From: Dictyobacter kobayashii
GTDB taxonomy: Bacteria; Chloroflexota; Ktedonobacteria; Ktedonobacterales; Ktedonobacteraceae
Assembly: GCF_003967555.1 (NCBI RefSeq)
Contig: NZ_BIFS01000001.1
Coordinates: 4,216,001-4,280,000 of the forward strand
Direction of reading: 5' to 3'
Length of the DNA: 64,000 nt
Part shown: positions 1 to 9,270 of the stretch, piece by piece
Numbering within the stretch: the stretch's first letter is position 1
Layout of the letters: every line of letters starts with the position of its first letter
The notes under the pieces: model-generated
What the model was told of the DNA's origin: nothing
Database searches by the model: none
What the model saw: the letters and a program-made list of their open reading frames with translations, nothing else
Made by a program: the position numbers and the translations under genes

Positions 1-109
1 GCTTTTATGGCTTTTTGGGGAAGGTGGAGGGACGGACTTTATATTTTGAGGAAGGAGAATAGCCTGGTGTTTCCATAAAGGAGCGGGGTTCACAGACCCC
101 ACTCACTAA

Positions 110-478
110 CTAATCTAGAGTAGGCGTTACAACTTCTAAGGCCTCGGGTGTAGCAACAAAAGCAACGTTGGTAAATATACGCCTGTTTGACGTTGCCAGA
201 TCCTTACAGCGCTGAATGTATTCCTGATGTCCCGGTGTCTGAAGCATTGCTGCCTGCTGCTCTGTTGATCCCAAATACTTGGAGACATTTATAACTTGTT
301 TCTTATCAAAAGAGACATGGAAGCTAGCTGATACAAACCCTGGTTTGTGACGGATCGATTCTGTCATTTCTTTCAAGACATTTAATAGTTCATCACAGAC
401 ATTCGGTTCAACTTCAAATATATTGAGCATTACAAATGATCCCAGTTGGGAAGGCTGTTTATCCTGTGTGTGATCCAT
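110..478 (-). CDS. antibiotic biosynthesis monooxygenase (ABM) domain protein
   Basis: A 122-residue protein the size of a single ABM dimeric alpha-beta barrel domain. The pattern is typical: an N-terminal strand (MLNIFEVEP), a helix that begins with a block of acidic residues, then PGFVSASFHVSFD, a strand-turn-strand that ends in a tyrosine-containing strand, and a distal helix. ABM proteins act as cofactor-free monooxygenases on quinone or polyketide substrates, or as haem-degrading enzymes; the substrate cannot be read from this sequence. AGGAG lies 8 bases before the ATG at 478. A weak hairpin (GGGGT/ACCCC, 85-100) follows the stop. The gene has no operon partner, as a 600-base AT-rich gap lies upstream. 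The family call is good; the reaction is unknown. Confidence 0.75.
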   Translation of the reverse strand: MDHTQDKQPSQLGSFVMLNIFEVEPNVCDELLNVLKEMTESIRHKPGFVSASFHVSFDKKQVINVSKYLGSTEQQAAMLQTPGHQEYIQRCKDLATSNRRIFTNVAFVATPEALEVVTPTLD

Positions 479-1076
479 AGGTGTTTCTCCTATTTTTTAC
501 GACCTGGTAGGGTTAACACATTGATATCATTAATTATACATTTTATAAATATTTTCTGCAATGACTTTAATTGCTGTAAATATCTAAAATTATTGATTTT
601 AGTTTTTGCATTTATTGCTTGTGAAAATAAATAAGCATGGTATATGATATTTGATATAAATATGATTATGATATATGATTTATTCAAAAATGAGTGTGAG
701 AAAATTTGGTGCACAAGAAGCATTCTGGTGTGGTAAAAAATTGTAAAAGGATCGATTTGTGTGGAAAGCAGAGAAATATCGGAAATGTCAACACCTGTCC
801 AAACGGGATGAGTTTTCTAACATGATTATGGGAATAAGGAACATTATGAGCTGTATGAAGAGCGTGTGAGGCAGGGAAAAACCGAGTGATATAAGATTGT
901 TATGAAGTATTAAAAATAATATTGCCTGTTTGGTTTGTCCTTCAGATAAAGGCATAAACTAAGGTAAAAGTCATAGTTATATCTCAATTCATTCTCATTT
1001 AGCTTTAATTGTTTTATCGTTTACACAGGAATAACTTTCACTGATAGAAAAACAAAGATTCAAGGAATACAGATTA
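479..1076. other. AT-rich intergenic region
   Basis: About 600 bases between the divergent ABM and LLM genes. It is AT-rich, with repeated ATATGAT-like steps around 638-680. Open frames here are low-complexity (Ile/Asn/Lys-rich) and have no ribosome site. No gene or RNA recognised; promoters for both flanking genes probably lie here. Confidence 0.5.
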
Positions 1077-2007
1077 ATGACAGAACTGCCCAGAAATCCC
1101 TTTCGTTTTGGTATCATTGGCCGTGGTTCTTCTCCATTACAATGGCGCGATATGGCATCTCGAGCAGAGGGGTACGGATATTCGACACTGTTAGTTCCAG
1201 AACATCTTGATGACCCATACTCCTCCCTTATTTTAATGTCAACTGCATTAGAAGCTACTACTACACTCCGTGTTGGTAGCCAGGTATTCTGCAATGATTT
1301 GCATAATCCAACATTATTAGCTCGAGCTATTGCCACTCTAGACGTATTCTATAATGGTCGTACTGAGCTTGGTATTGGGGCTGGTAATCGGCCGATGGAT
1401 GTTGAATTGGCGGGACTGCCCTTTCATTCTGCTGGACAACGTATTGAACACCTGGAAGTTTCAGTACGGGGCATTAAAGAATTGTTCATCAGTCAAAATC
1501 AGGATGCAGCCACCTCATCGCGTGCCCCGTATTCGGGTAAGCTAGCCTTTCCAGAGATAGTGCAGCGTCCTCATCCTCCTATTTATATGGGTGGTGGAGG
1601 AAAGAAAATGCTCGGTGTTGCCGCCAGGCAAGCCAATATCATTGGGATCACTGCCAAAGCTAGTGCTCATGGGCATCTTGATATTAATGACATGTCACCA
1701 GAAGTCCTGCGAGAAAAATTAGATTGGATACGTGCAGCAGCTGGTGAACGATTTCTTTCCCTTGAGCTCAGCATGCCTATTCTAGGGGTCGCACTCACCG
1801 AACAGCAGCTGCAGCTATTAAATCCTATTCTTTGGCGTCGATATAGACCAGCTAGCCAAATCTCCCTTGAGTGTCACTGGAACAATTGATAGTATTTGTG
1901 AGGAACTCTATCGCCGTCGTGAACTCTATGGGATCTCTTATTTTACCCTGGCCGGATCAAATTTTGAACGCTTTGCGCCAATTGTCGAGCGCTTAAGTGG
2001 TAAGTAG
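1077..2007 (+). CDS. LLM class (F420/FMN-dependent) oxidoreductase, frameshifted
   Basis: A luciferase-like monooxygenase fold enzyme, probably of the F420-dependent TIGR03621-like group, which moves hydride between a deazaflavin or flavin and an unknown substrate. Visible features are the N-terminal strand RFGIIGRG, the VPEHLDDPY segment, the TTLRVGSQV strand and the loop RPHPPIYMGGGGKK. The first frame stops at 1889, but the missing C-terminus (TGTID, then YGISYF and a final helix) continues in the next frame to a TAG at 2005-2007. The frames join at the TTT at 1831-1833 if one T is removed. The joined protein would be about 309 residues, normal for the family. The lesion is best explained as a sequencing error. 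A hairpin follows at 2025-2057. Confidence 0.75.
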
Positions 2008-2024
2008 AGCAAACCAGAGTGGCT

Positions 2025-2057
2025 GAGAAACGTCTCGAATGAAATGGGGCGTTTCTC
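2025..2057 (+). terminator. terminator-like hairpin after LLM gene
   Basis: GAGAAACG (2025-2032) pairs with CGTTTCTC (2050-2057), starting 17 bases after the restored LLM stop. There is no strong T run, so this is a weak terminator candidate. The rest of the gap to 2408 shows no gene. It contains GAGGAGG at 2365-2371, which has no ATG of the downstream frame at normal spacing. Confidence 0.4.
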
Positions 2058-2408
2058 GCATATAATAAATGTATTAAATGTTTAAGATCTCGAAAAATGA
2101 ATTTGATTTACTTGACATATGTGATGCGTGTATGTTAAGCAATTATAGCTTATTACTATGAAATATTTAGCAGGCCAGGAAAAAGTATATTCTTACTGCA
2201 GATACAAATTAGGAAAATAAGCCTATCGCGATACTTATAATGATAAAAGGACGTCAATAGATTGAATTGGTGAATAAGAAGGTAACAGATTTCACTAGGA
2301 ACACAGGAAAATGTATTCTTTTAAGTTTTCCTATGATAAAATTGTGTGTATATTTTTGATTTGAGAGGAGGATGATATTATCTTCTATGAAGATGATATC
2401 GAACTACA

Positions 2409-3527
2409 ATGGGAAAAACCCTTGCCGATCTCTGGTACAGGTTGTTTGCCGCGACAGAAAAACCTGGAGCGTCTCTTTCATTTAGAGAAAAAAATGCTAT
2501 TCGTCGCTCGCAAACCAGTAGCTGGATTCTACTTGTTGTTATTGTACTTGTTGTCATTCCAATACCAAGCCTCATCAATAAACCCTTTGCCCTTATCCCA
2601 AGCCTTATTGCTCTCGCCCTCGATATCGTTGCGTTATTTTTAAACAAAGCCAAGCACACGAGAATCGCGGGCGTCATCGCTATTTTTACAATCGAAGCGG
2701 GGTTGATCGGTACTATTCTTTCTGTTCCAGGTGGAGCAACTGCTGCTGACATTCCATTATTTATTCTTTTGTTGCAGTCTAGTATCGTTGCATCCTATAT
2801 GATTGCTCCGGGATGGTCGTTTGCTGCAGCGATTTTCAACAGCATAGTGACCTACCTTATTTTTCAGTCAAATATCCCATCTGAAGAATTGAAACATGTC
2901 TATATAATCAATTCCAGCGTTTTAACAGGAATGATTGAGGTTAACATCATTGTCGCGGTGTTTACTTTTATTATCGTGTTAAGTTTCAATCAGGCGATCG
3001 CGAACCTTGATCGCTCTGAAGAAATCGTTTCGTTGGAAAGAAGAGAAATTGCACGCCAGCAGGAAGAACTGGCACTCAAACAGCAATTGGAAGATGGTAT
3101 TAAGCAGCTGATGGATGTGCATATGCGTGCAGCCAATGGTGATTTCAGTGCTCGTGTACCATTAAACAAAGATAACATCCTTTGGCGCGTCGCTTATTCT
3201 TTGAACAATCTTTTGGCACGCTTAGCCACAAATCGTAATCTAGAGCAAGAACGACGCAAGGAACAGCAAGCAATACATGCTCTTGCTGCTCGTTTGCAAG
3301 AAGGAACATTGCCAACACAGCCAACGGGGACACCTGTTGATGAGATTATTGTCGCTCTGAATTCTCAACGGAACTGGAAAAAATCGTCCACTCAGTCCCC
3401 ACCCCCTTCTTCACAGCCGTTACCACGAGGTGGAATGATTGATGGTGCTTTGGAGAGAAGTAGCGTGATTCCGCCCAGAACAGCATCGGATGCGCCACCA
3501 CCACCACCTTCCACTCCCTGGAGATAA
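2409..3527 (+). CDS. polytopic membrane protein with HAMP-like and coiled-coil region
   Basis: A 372-residue protein. Residues about 38-205 hold six hydrophobic segments (for example SSWILLVVIVLVVI and VNIIVAVFTFIIVLSF). Next comes a charged coiled coil rich in Glu, Arg and Gln, then a HAMP-like stretch (MDVHMRAANGDFSARVPL), a second short coiled coil and a Pro-rich C-terminal tail ending in PPPPPSTPW. Such layouts are common in Chloroflexota sensory or scaffold proteins, but no output domain is present. Start doubt: the only in-frame ATG (2409) lacks a ribosome site, while GAGGAGG at 2365-2371 serves ATGs in another frame (2372, 2387). A one-base error in the A5 run at 2414-2418 would join that frame and add a short N-terminus. 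Function unknown. Confidence 0.65.
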   Translation: MGKTLADLWYRLFAATEKPGASLSFREKNAIRRSQTSSWILLVVIVLVVIPIPSLINKPFALIPSLIALALDIVALFLNKAKHTRIAGVIAIFTIEAGLIGTILSVPGGATAADIPLFILLLQSSIVASYMIAPGWSFAAAIFNSIVTYLIFQSNIPSEELKHVYIINSSVLTGMIEVNIIVAVFTFIIVLSFNQAIANLDRSEEIVSLERREIARQQEELALKQQLEDGIKQLMDVHMRAANGDFSARVPLNKDNILWRVAYSLNNLLARLATNRNLEQERRKEQQAIHALAARLQEGTLPTQPTGTPVDEIIVALNSQRNWKKSSTQSPPPSSQPLPRGGMIDGALERSSVIPPRTASDAPPPPPSTPWR

Positions 3528-3604
3528 ATAGTGACAGCGTGAGAGATACGGCTACCCATTTTTGATCATTCTTTTGAAGCGTTTATTTAAGGGAAACAAT
3601 ATAT

Positions 3605-4573
3605 ATGGCATGGCAATATACTAAGGGGTTGCACGATATTGGCAATGGTATTTATGCCTATCTACAATCCAATGGATCATGGGGATGGAGTAATAGTGGT
3701 TTGATCGTGACTGGTGAGGATACGCTGCTCGTTGACACGCTCTATGACATGCATCTCACTGGTGAGATGCATGAAACGATGAGCCGTCAGGTTCCAGCTG
3801 CGAAAACTATCCAGACGATTGTTAATACTCATGCTGATGGGGATCACACCAATGGTAATGGTTTTTTCCCAGCTGCGAAAATTATCTCCTCAAAGAGCAC
3901 AGCTGAAGAGATGCAGCACACCGTTCCACCGCAGGTGATGGCGAATATGTTAAAAAAAGCTCCGCCTGAAGCCTACATGCGTAAGACGCTGGGGGCCTTT
4001 CATTTCGATGGCATCACTCAGCGTTTTCCGACAGAAACGTTTGAAGGACATACCTCGCTTTCGGTGGGTGCAAAAAAGATTGAGTTGTTCCACATCGGAC
4101 CAGCACATACAGATGGAGATACACTGGTATACCTTCCTCAAGATAGAGTTATGTTTACTGGTGATATTGTCTTTGCCGAAGCCCATCCGGTAGTCTGGGC
4201 GGGACCTGTATCCCGCTGGATTTATGCCTGTGATTTTATTTTAGAACAAGACGTTAATGTGATCGTACCTGGTCATGGCCCGGTCACAGATAAATCTGCA
4301 GTAGCCACACTTAAGCAGTATTTTGTATATTTGTTTGAAGAGGCTGAAAAACGATATAAAGCTGGAATGAATGCATTGGATGCCGCCTATGAGATTAACT
4401 ATGAGATGTTCTCGTCCTGGAAAAATCCAGAACGCATGATTCCTAATGTCGCGGCGGTCTATCGTGAAATCTCCCAGACTGCAGAAAAACCTGTTATTCA
4501 TGAAACCTTTGCTCTGATGTCGCAATGGAACAAAAAGAAAGCAGAACAAGCTGATGCCACGTCTCACAGATAA
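3605..4573 (+). CDS. metallo-beta-lactamase fold hydrolase
   Basis: A 322-residue MBL-fold protein. The metal motif is HADGDH at residues 76-81, followed by TNGN. Further ligands fit GPAHTDGD (about 160), the bridging Asp in MFTGDIVF and the final His in VPGHGPV. The canonical HxHxDH has His at the third position; here it is Asp, a variant I believe occurs in some MBL subgroups. These enzymes hydrolyse esters, amides, thioesters or phosphodiesters; nothing fixes the substrate here. No signal peptide, so cytosolic. AAGGGAAAC precedes the ATG. Its end overlaps the start of the SDR gene by 20 bases, so the two are probably translated together and act on related molecules. Confidence 0.85.
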   Translation: MAWQYTKGLHDIGNGIYAYLQSNGSWGWSNSGLIVTGEDTLLVDTLYDMHLTGEMHETMSRQVPAAKTIQTIVNTHADGDHTNGNGFFPAAKIISSKSTAEEMQHTVPPQVMANMLKKAPPEAYMRKTLGAFHFDGITQRFPTETFEGHTSLSVGAKKIELFHIGPAHTDGDTLVYLPQDRVMFTGDIVFAEAHPVVWAGPVSRWIYACDFILEQDVNVIVPGHGPVTDKSAVATLKQYFVYLFEEAEKRYKAGMNALDAAYEINYEMFSSWKNPERMIPNVAAVYREISQTAEKPVIHETFALMSQWNKKKAEQADATSHR

Positions 4574-5327
4574 AATTGCTGTTATTACTGGTGGTGGTCA
4601 GGGTATAGGTCGGGCTATTGCATTGGCCTATAGCAGAGAAGGTGCGGTTGTTGTACTGGCTTCTCGGAATGAGGAAAAGCTCCACGAAACGCGTCTCATG
4701 ATCGAGAAAGATGGAGGGGCGGCCTTAGTGCTTCCCACTGACGTGAGAGATGCTGAACAGGTACAGGCCCTCGTCAAAACGATCATAAATACTTACGGTC
4801 GTATCGACATACTTGTGTGTAATGCTGGTATCGCTGGCCCTACCGCTCCTTTGTGGGAAATTAGCCCACAACAGTGGGAAGAGACGCTTTCAACCAATCT
4901 TACGGGTCCATATCTCTTGTGTGCAGCTGCATTACCTGCTATGGTTGAACACAAAGAGGGAAACATCATATTTATTGGATCAGGTATAGGAAAGAAGCCG
5001 CTCCCAGGCCGTACGCCGTACGCAGCTTCAAAACTAGGGCTGGTCGGCTTAGCTCGTACACTTGCCCATGATGCAGGCCCTTACAACATTCGTGTCAATG
5101 TTATTTCACCAGGTCCTACCGATGGTGAACGGCTGCAGAAGGTCTTTGAGAAGCAAGCCGCCATTCGCAATGTCTCGGTTGAGGCTGTTCGAGCAATGGC
5201 CACACGTGACTCAGCCATGAAACGATTTGTTGTAGCTGAAGATGTTGCCAATGCGGCAGTCTTCCTGGCCTCTGATGAGGCGCGCTACATATCTAATGTA
5301 GATCTTGATGTTAGTGCTGGATTATGA
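4554..5327 (+). CDS. SDR family NAD(P)-dependent oxidoreductase
   Basis: A 257-residue classical short-chain dehydrogenase. The cofactor motif is TGGGQGIG (residues 12-19). NAG occurs at about 90-92, the catalytic Ser is near 143 and the YxxxK pair is Y156/K160 (TPYAASK), followed by the PGPT loop typical of the family. The family interconverts alcohols and ketones with NAD(H) or NADP(H); the substrate is not predictable. The start lies inside the end of the MBL-fold gene in another frame, so translation is likely coupled. The last codons (DVSAGL) and stop are encoded inside a 13-bp hairpin (5310-5339). Enzyme class is certain; specific name not given. Confidence 0.9.
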   Translation: MPRLTDKIAVITGGGQGIGRAIALAYSREGAVVVLASRNEEKLHETRLMIEKDGGAALVLPTDVRDAEQVQALVKTIINTYGRIDILVCNAGIAGPTAPLWEISPQQWEETLSTNLTGPYLLCAAALPAMVEHKEGNIIFIGSGIGKKPLPGRTPYAASKLGLVGLARTLAHDAGPYNIRVNVISPGPTDGERLQKVFEKQAAIRNVSVEAVRAMATRDSAMKRFVVAEDVANAAVFLASDEARYISNVDLDVSAGL

Positions 5328-5339
5328 TCCAGCACTAAC
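5310..5339 (+). terminator. hairpin overlapping the SDR stop codon
   Basis: A perfect 13-bp stem (5310-5322 with 5327-5339) with a TATG loop. The TGA stop of the SDR gene (5325-5327) lies at the loop edge. No long T run follows, so it may act as an mRNA 3'-end stabiliser or a factor-assisted terminator. Confidence 0.5.
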
Positions 5340-5401
5340 AACCTTTAGCTGTTCTCTTTTCGGGCGGCGCTTCATCCCTGATCCGCTCAATCCTCAGCAG
5401 T

Positions 5402-5575
5402 TTGTGGCTCACAAAATGGATTATCCAGCAATTCATTGCCAGTCCAACTCTGCCCCTCCGTTTCTACCTGGAGGTTGGCTTGAAGGAGGATTGGGGCTGG
5501 ATATACGTGGTTGGCTGTAACCGACATTTCCGCGATGTGCTAACCCTTAAAGGATATGAGGTGCACTATGCTGAA
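5402..5575 (+). pseudogene. remnant of an enterochelin-esterase-like (Fes family) hydrolase
   Basis: The plus-frame reading here contains QQFIASPTLPLRFYLEVGL and later NRHFRDVLTLKGYEVHYAE. Both match the C-terminal part of Fes/IroD-type esterases, in which a strand with RFYLEVGL is followed by NR-hLRDVL-KGYEVHY and then a GGHD catalytic His. Here the GGHD segment is degraded. There is no N-terminal half, no ribosome site and no catalytic Ser motif. It is therefore a short relic of a hydrolase of about 400 residues. It sits between the SDR hairpin and the terminator at 5638-5683. The resemblance is from memory of the family pattern. Confidence 0.45.
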
Positions 5576-5637
5576 ATTGTTTGTGCATCGTTTGCTCAAT
5601 GGCATTCTTGTTTAGTGCAGTACTGCATGCTCTTGTA

Positions 5638-5684
5638 GAAAAAAGGTAGCAGGTCGGGACTGGCCGACCTGCTACCTTTTTTTA
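5638..5684. terminator. bidirectional rho-independent terminator
   Basis: A 13-bp perfect stem (5645-5657 with 5664-5676, loop GACTGG) is flanked by A7 on the left and T7 on the right, so it works on either strand. It lies 24 bases beyond the stop of the minus-strand penicillin-binding protein. Confidence 0.85.
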
Positions 5685-5707
5685 GTGTTTGTTTATACGT
5701 TCAGTTG

Positions 5708-7389
5708 TTATTGGTTGCCATGAACCTGGGGGCCAGATCTGCTCTGCCACAGGTTGTGGGCTGAACAGAATGTATTTGGATCATTCCAGGCTGGCAGTTG
5801 GGTGTTGACCAGTTTCTGGTTAAAGATGTCCGTATACATATGCCAGATAGCCGGGCCGATGGTGTAAGCGCCCTCACCACCATTCTCGCGCATGGCTACG
5901 ATTGTGAGTGCTGGTACCTGTTGTGGATTGTTGATATCGAATGGGCCCTGTGTGATCATCCAGCCATGAGGATTCTGATCTCCTCCAACCTGAGCCGTAC
6001 CAGTTTTACCAATAATAGTTGTTGGGGCAGGTTATCTTCCGTGATATGCCAGGCACTACCGCAGGTTGTAACCGCGTTCATTGCCACGCGTGTTTTATAG
6101 GCAGCATCACCACTGATGACGGTGTTAAGTTGTTGTGGCGCAAAGGTCTGAAGCTGATTTTTCTGTGAATCCGTAATTTGCTTGATCACCGTTGGCCGCA
6201 TCAAAACGCCATTGTTTGCCACTGTATTATCCACCAGCGACATTTGCATGGGTGTCACGAAATCTACACCCTGTCCATAGACGTCATTCACGAAATTGGC
6301 ATTATTGAGATTTCCATCAGCCTGCAAGACATGGCTCTTAGCTATTGGGAAATCAGACGGGATCGCCTGGTCAAAGTACATCCGTTTAGTATAATCCAGC
6401 CACTTCTGCTCGCCTTCATTGGCTCCCATGTGCGCGAACATAATATTGTCTGAATTCGCGAAGCCAAACTCCGTACTGACAGGAAAATGGAAAACATATT
6501 GCAGATAGCCTAGATTATCGCCAGTAACGGTCGTACCAGGGCTGTCCGCCGTCGCGGCAACGTGCCAGGGGTTATACGCATCTTGCATATTCCACTCTTG
6601 ATCCAGCGTGGTTGCACCCGAGTCAAGCGCAGACAACAATGTCACCGTCTTGAAGGTTGAGCCTGGAGAATAGAGGCCCTGAGTTGGACGGTAGAGCAAG
6701 GGATTATCCGGACTTTTAATGAGTTGATTGTAATAAGAGGTAGGATCCAGTGAATGGGCCAGGGTTTGTACCATTTTATTTGGATCATAGCCGGGCGAGC
6801 TAAGTAACGCCAGGATTTCACCGGTGTGGGGATCAGTTACCACGGCCGAGCCCTTATTGGTGGGAAACGTTGGATAGGTATGATTGGCGAAGGCAGTACC
6901 AGTTGGATCAGGTGTGTAATTATTAAAATCCTGCGCCACGATCTTCTGTATGCGATCGTCGATAGTCAGATAGATATTGTTTCCAATTGGCGCCGTATGC
7001 ATTGTCTTATTGATAAGATTATTCAATGCGGTCTGCCCTGTCAAACCATTTAAGATGTCATTGTATTGAGCTTCCAGGCCGGTTGCTGGATAGATTCCTC
7101 CCGGCACATAATAGCCAATCAGGCCGGCCAGAGAAGGATCGGTATAATGGCGGATATATCCACCGCAGACATGTGGATCGCGAACCGAATAGGCCAGCAA
7201 AATCCCATTGCGATCATAAATATTCCCGCGCAAAGGGACATTGTTTGAACTGCAGATACGCGCATTATGCGGCGATGCTGTTACTTCATCTGCCCTCACC
7301 GCCTGCCAGTACACCAGGCAGCCGCTGACAGCGACAAACATAACAACAAAGATGATTGTAAGTTTACGAATACTTGCATTAATATTCAT
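5708..7389 (-). CDS. class B penicillin-binding protein (PbpA/FtsI-like transpeptidase), frameshifted
   Basis: A D,D-transpeptidase that cross-links peptidoglycan on the outer face of the membrane. It has an N-terminal membrane anchor (residues 10-30), a short dimerisation region with RGNIYDRNG, then the transpeptidase motifs STFK (nucleophile Ser near 244) and SDN (about 313-315). KTGT follows only after a frame change: the first frame ends at 5956, while GKTGTAQVGG and the rest run on to 5708. The frames meet at the run of four G (6024-6027, plus strand); one more base restores a protein of about 560 residues. The compact N-terminus resembles actinobacterial PbpA. GGAAAGGA precedes the ATG at 7389. 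Probably functional, with a base-calling error. Confidence 0.8.
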
Positions 7390-7583
7390 AGAGGCGTCCT
7401 TTCCCCATCCCTCCTGGCGGGTAACATTTCTTCCTGGACAATGCCTTTGGTTCTCTTATCAAAAGCCATGGATATATTTTTCCCTTCAAGGTCAAAGCCT
7501 GTGTTTTTATCATACCATTCAATTGTCTGAGTGTAATAGCCCGCATGGCTAAGAGGCTTTGTTGTAAGCTGACCTGTGATCAC
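7386..7583 (-). CDS. possible small protein of unknown function upstream of pbp
   Basis: A 65-residue reading frame from a GTG at 7583. It ends in an ATGA overlap with the start of the penicillin-binding protein (7386-7389), as in coupled genes. The sequence is polar (WYDKNTGFDLEGK, DKRTKGIVQEE), with no signal peptide or membrane segment and no family I recognise. There is no clear ribosome site before the GTG. It could equally be chance open frame in the pbp leader. Confidence 0.25.
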   Translation of the reverse strand: MITGQLTTKPLSHAGYYTQTIEWYDKNTGFDLEGKNISMAFDKRTKGIVQEEMLPARRDGERTPL

Positions 7584-8063
7584 TGTAGAGATATCGTGCT
7601 ACACATGGTCATAAGTGAGTGACGTTTCAAACGGCTTTTTAATCTCTATCATAACAAATTAGTGCGAGGTAGTGAAGCAAAAGCCCTATAAGAGTGATAC
7701 TTTTGGCGGTAACGACAGATTTCTGCCTATGTTTCGCCCTTATGGTCAACCGAGGCGCTTTATTACCTTACTAGCCAATATGGTATAGGATAAATAGCTT
7801 AACAGCAGTTGATTGCCCTTCTTCAATATATTTATCGCGGGAAATTAAAGCTCTGACTAATAGGAGCTAAGAAAACCATTTTCTTGATTGTACTCTAAAT
7901 GTGGAAAATAGACAAAAGTAAGTAGATAAAGCATAAAGGATGTGGGGAGCTTTTCTTGATCATCACCGCGGCAATAAGCTATGTTGGGGTTAGGAAGGGG
8001 AATTTTCGCTGATAAACTATGTGTCCGTATCGGGCCACTTAACAATGGATGTGTCTTGCCAGG
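7584..8063. other. intergenic region
   Basis: About 480 bases between the CHRD-like gene and the pbp group. The only open frame (minus, 7857-8045) has no ribosome site and no recognisable sequence. The pbp promoter probably lies at its right-hand end. Confidence 0.4.
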
Positions 8064-8102
8064 AGTCGATAGGCGTAGAGATAATTTCCACGCCTATCGA
8101 CT
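8064..8102 (-). terminator. hairpin after CHRD-like gene
   Basis: A perfect 13-bp stem (8064-8076 with 8090-8102) with a 13-base loop lies 20 bases beyond the stop of the 8122-9270 gene. No T run follows on the minus strand, so termination may be weak. Confidence 0.55.
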
Positions 8103-8121
8103 GTATGATTAAACGTACTTA

Positions 8122-9270
8122 CTATGGTGTAGATGTGGCAGATGGTTGATTTTTATTCAAGCGTACATTGCCACACATAATCGGATTGTACTGGCCTGGA
8201 TCGTTGAGGCTGGTGCCATAATGCACCTGCGCGGCCAGGCCGTTGTCCGGGATTGACGTAACGTTTTTGACGGTCGTATTCAAGCTGGCATTACCTTGAG
8301 CATCGGCTGTCAGGGTACCCAGATTGTACACGACATTCCCAATATTCTGGCAGTTTCCTGTATGTATATGGGCCGAATGAGTGGAGTTTGGAGCCAATCC
8401 ATGTACATTCATCTGCACTGTAAGGGTGCCATTGGCCAGGCTAAGCTGTGTTGTGCCACTGGCCTGTTCGTTGGGACTGTCGGTTGGACCCATCATTGCC
8501 ACAAATGTGTTGCCACTGGCACCAGTTGCTGTTCCAGTCGCGGTAACTGTGCTAGTCGCTGCTGAGTTCGTAAAGCCAGTACCTGTGCTGGTAGGAGTGG
8601 CGGCATTAGAGTTAGGATTGTACTGTTTAATGTTACCACAAGCGATAGCTACTTTTTGCGCAGCGTTTTGAAGCCCCGGGCCATTGTAAATCCTGACGCG
8701 CAGATTTGACGTGGACGGTGGAGCGCTTACATTATTTATTGTAGCGTTACCTCTGATATGTCCAGTGGCATCTGAGGTCAGTGTCGTTGAGTAAGTGGTA
8801 GCGGTTGCTGTGCCAGTTGGCGAGGTCTTCGTAGCGCTAGCAGTTCCTGCAGTAGTAGCAGTTGCCAGCGGCGTGCTGGCTGTCGTTGTGGCTGCACCCT
8901 GAGCTGCTCCAGCTGCGCGGCAATTTCCTTGTTCAATTTGAACAGGATGAGTACTGTTGGGCGCGAAGCCATTCATGCTTGGATTCAGGCTAAGAGTCTT
9001 GCTACCCGCGTTATAAGTCATACGAATGGCGCCATTTGGTGTATGTTGCATGTAGGCATGGGCAGCCACGACCGCTGAGGTTGCGCCTGAGGTTGTGGCT
9101 GTTCCTGTTGCCAGTGCCGTTCCAGTGGCAGTAGCAGCAGGGTGTGACGAGGACGCCCTGGCAAAGGGGCTAAAGGCCAGAAAAACTGTTGTAAGGATGA
9201 GCATACAAAGGGTCACGCTGATAGCAGTAACCTTGAGGATTACGCTCTTGTGCCGGGATAATTTCAACAC
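8122..9270 (-). CDS. secreted protein with two CHRD-like domains
   Basis: The start is the GTG at 9270, set 5 bases after AAAGGAGGAG; an ATG further upstream in the same frame has no such site. The 382-residue product has a basic N-terminus, a long hydrophobic signal segment (residues about 9-35) and a possible cleavage after FARASS. Two similar domains follow, each with a GxAPNSTH-type strand, an IxxGNC turn, a later strand and a CGN close (residues about 65-215 and 255-375). They are joined by Ala/Thr/Ser-rich linkers. The APNSTHSAHIHTGNC signature resembles CHRD or Cu/Zn-SOD-like beta sandwiches, but most copper-ligand His are missing in the first copy. Probably an extracellular or wall protein of unknown role. 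Confidence 0.65.
   Translation of the reverse strand: MLKLSRHKSVILKVTAISVTLCMLILTTVFLAFSPFARASSSHPAATATGTALATGTATTSGATSAVVAAHAYMQHTPNGAIRMTYNAGSKTLSLNPSMNGFAPNSTHPVQIEQGNCRAAGAAQGAATTTASTPLATATTAGTASATKTSPTGTATATTYSTTLTSDATGHIRGNATINNVSAPPSTSNLRVRIYNGPGLQNAAQKVAIACGNIKQYNPNSNAATPTSTGTGFTNSAATSTVTATGTATGASGNTFVAMMGPTDSPNEQASGTTQLSLANGTLTVQMNVHGLAPNSTHSAHIHTGNCQNIGNVVYNLGTLTADAQGNASLNTTVKNVTSIPDNGLAAQVHYGTSLNDPGQYNPIMCGNVRLNKNQPSATSTP

Noticed and set aside
446..723. Small open frames on both strands next to the ABM gene
   Set aside because: Ile/Asn/Lys-rich products of AT-rich DNA with no ribosome sites; one overlaps the ABM start on the other strand.
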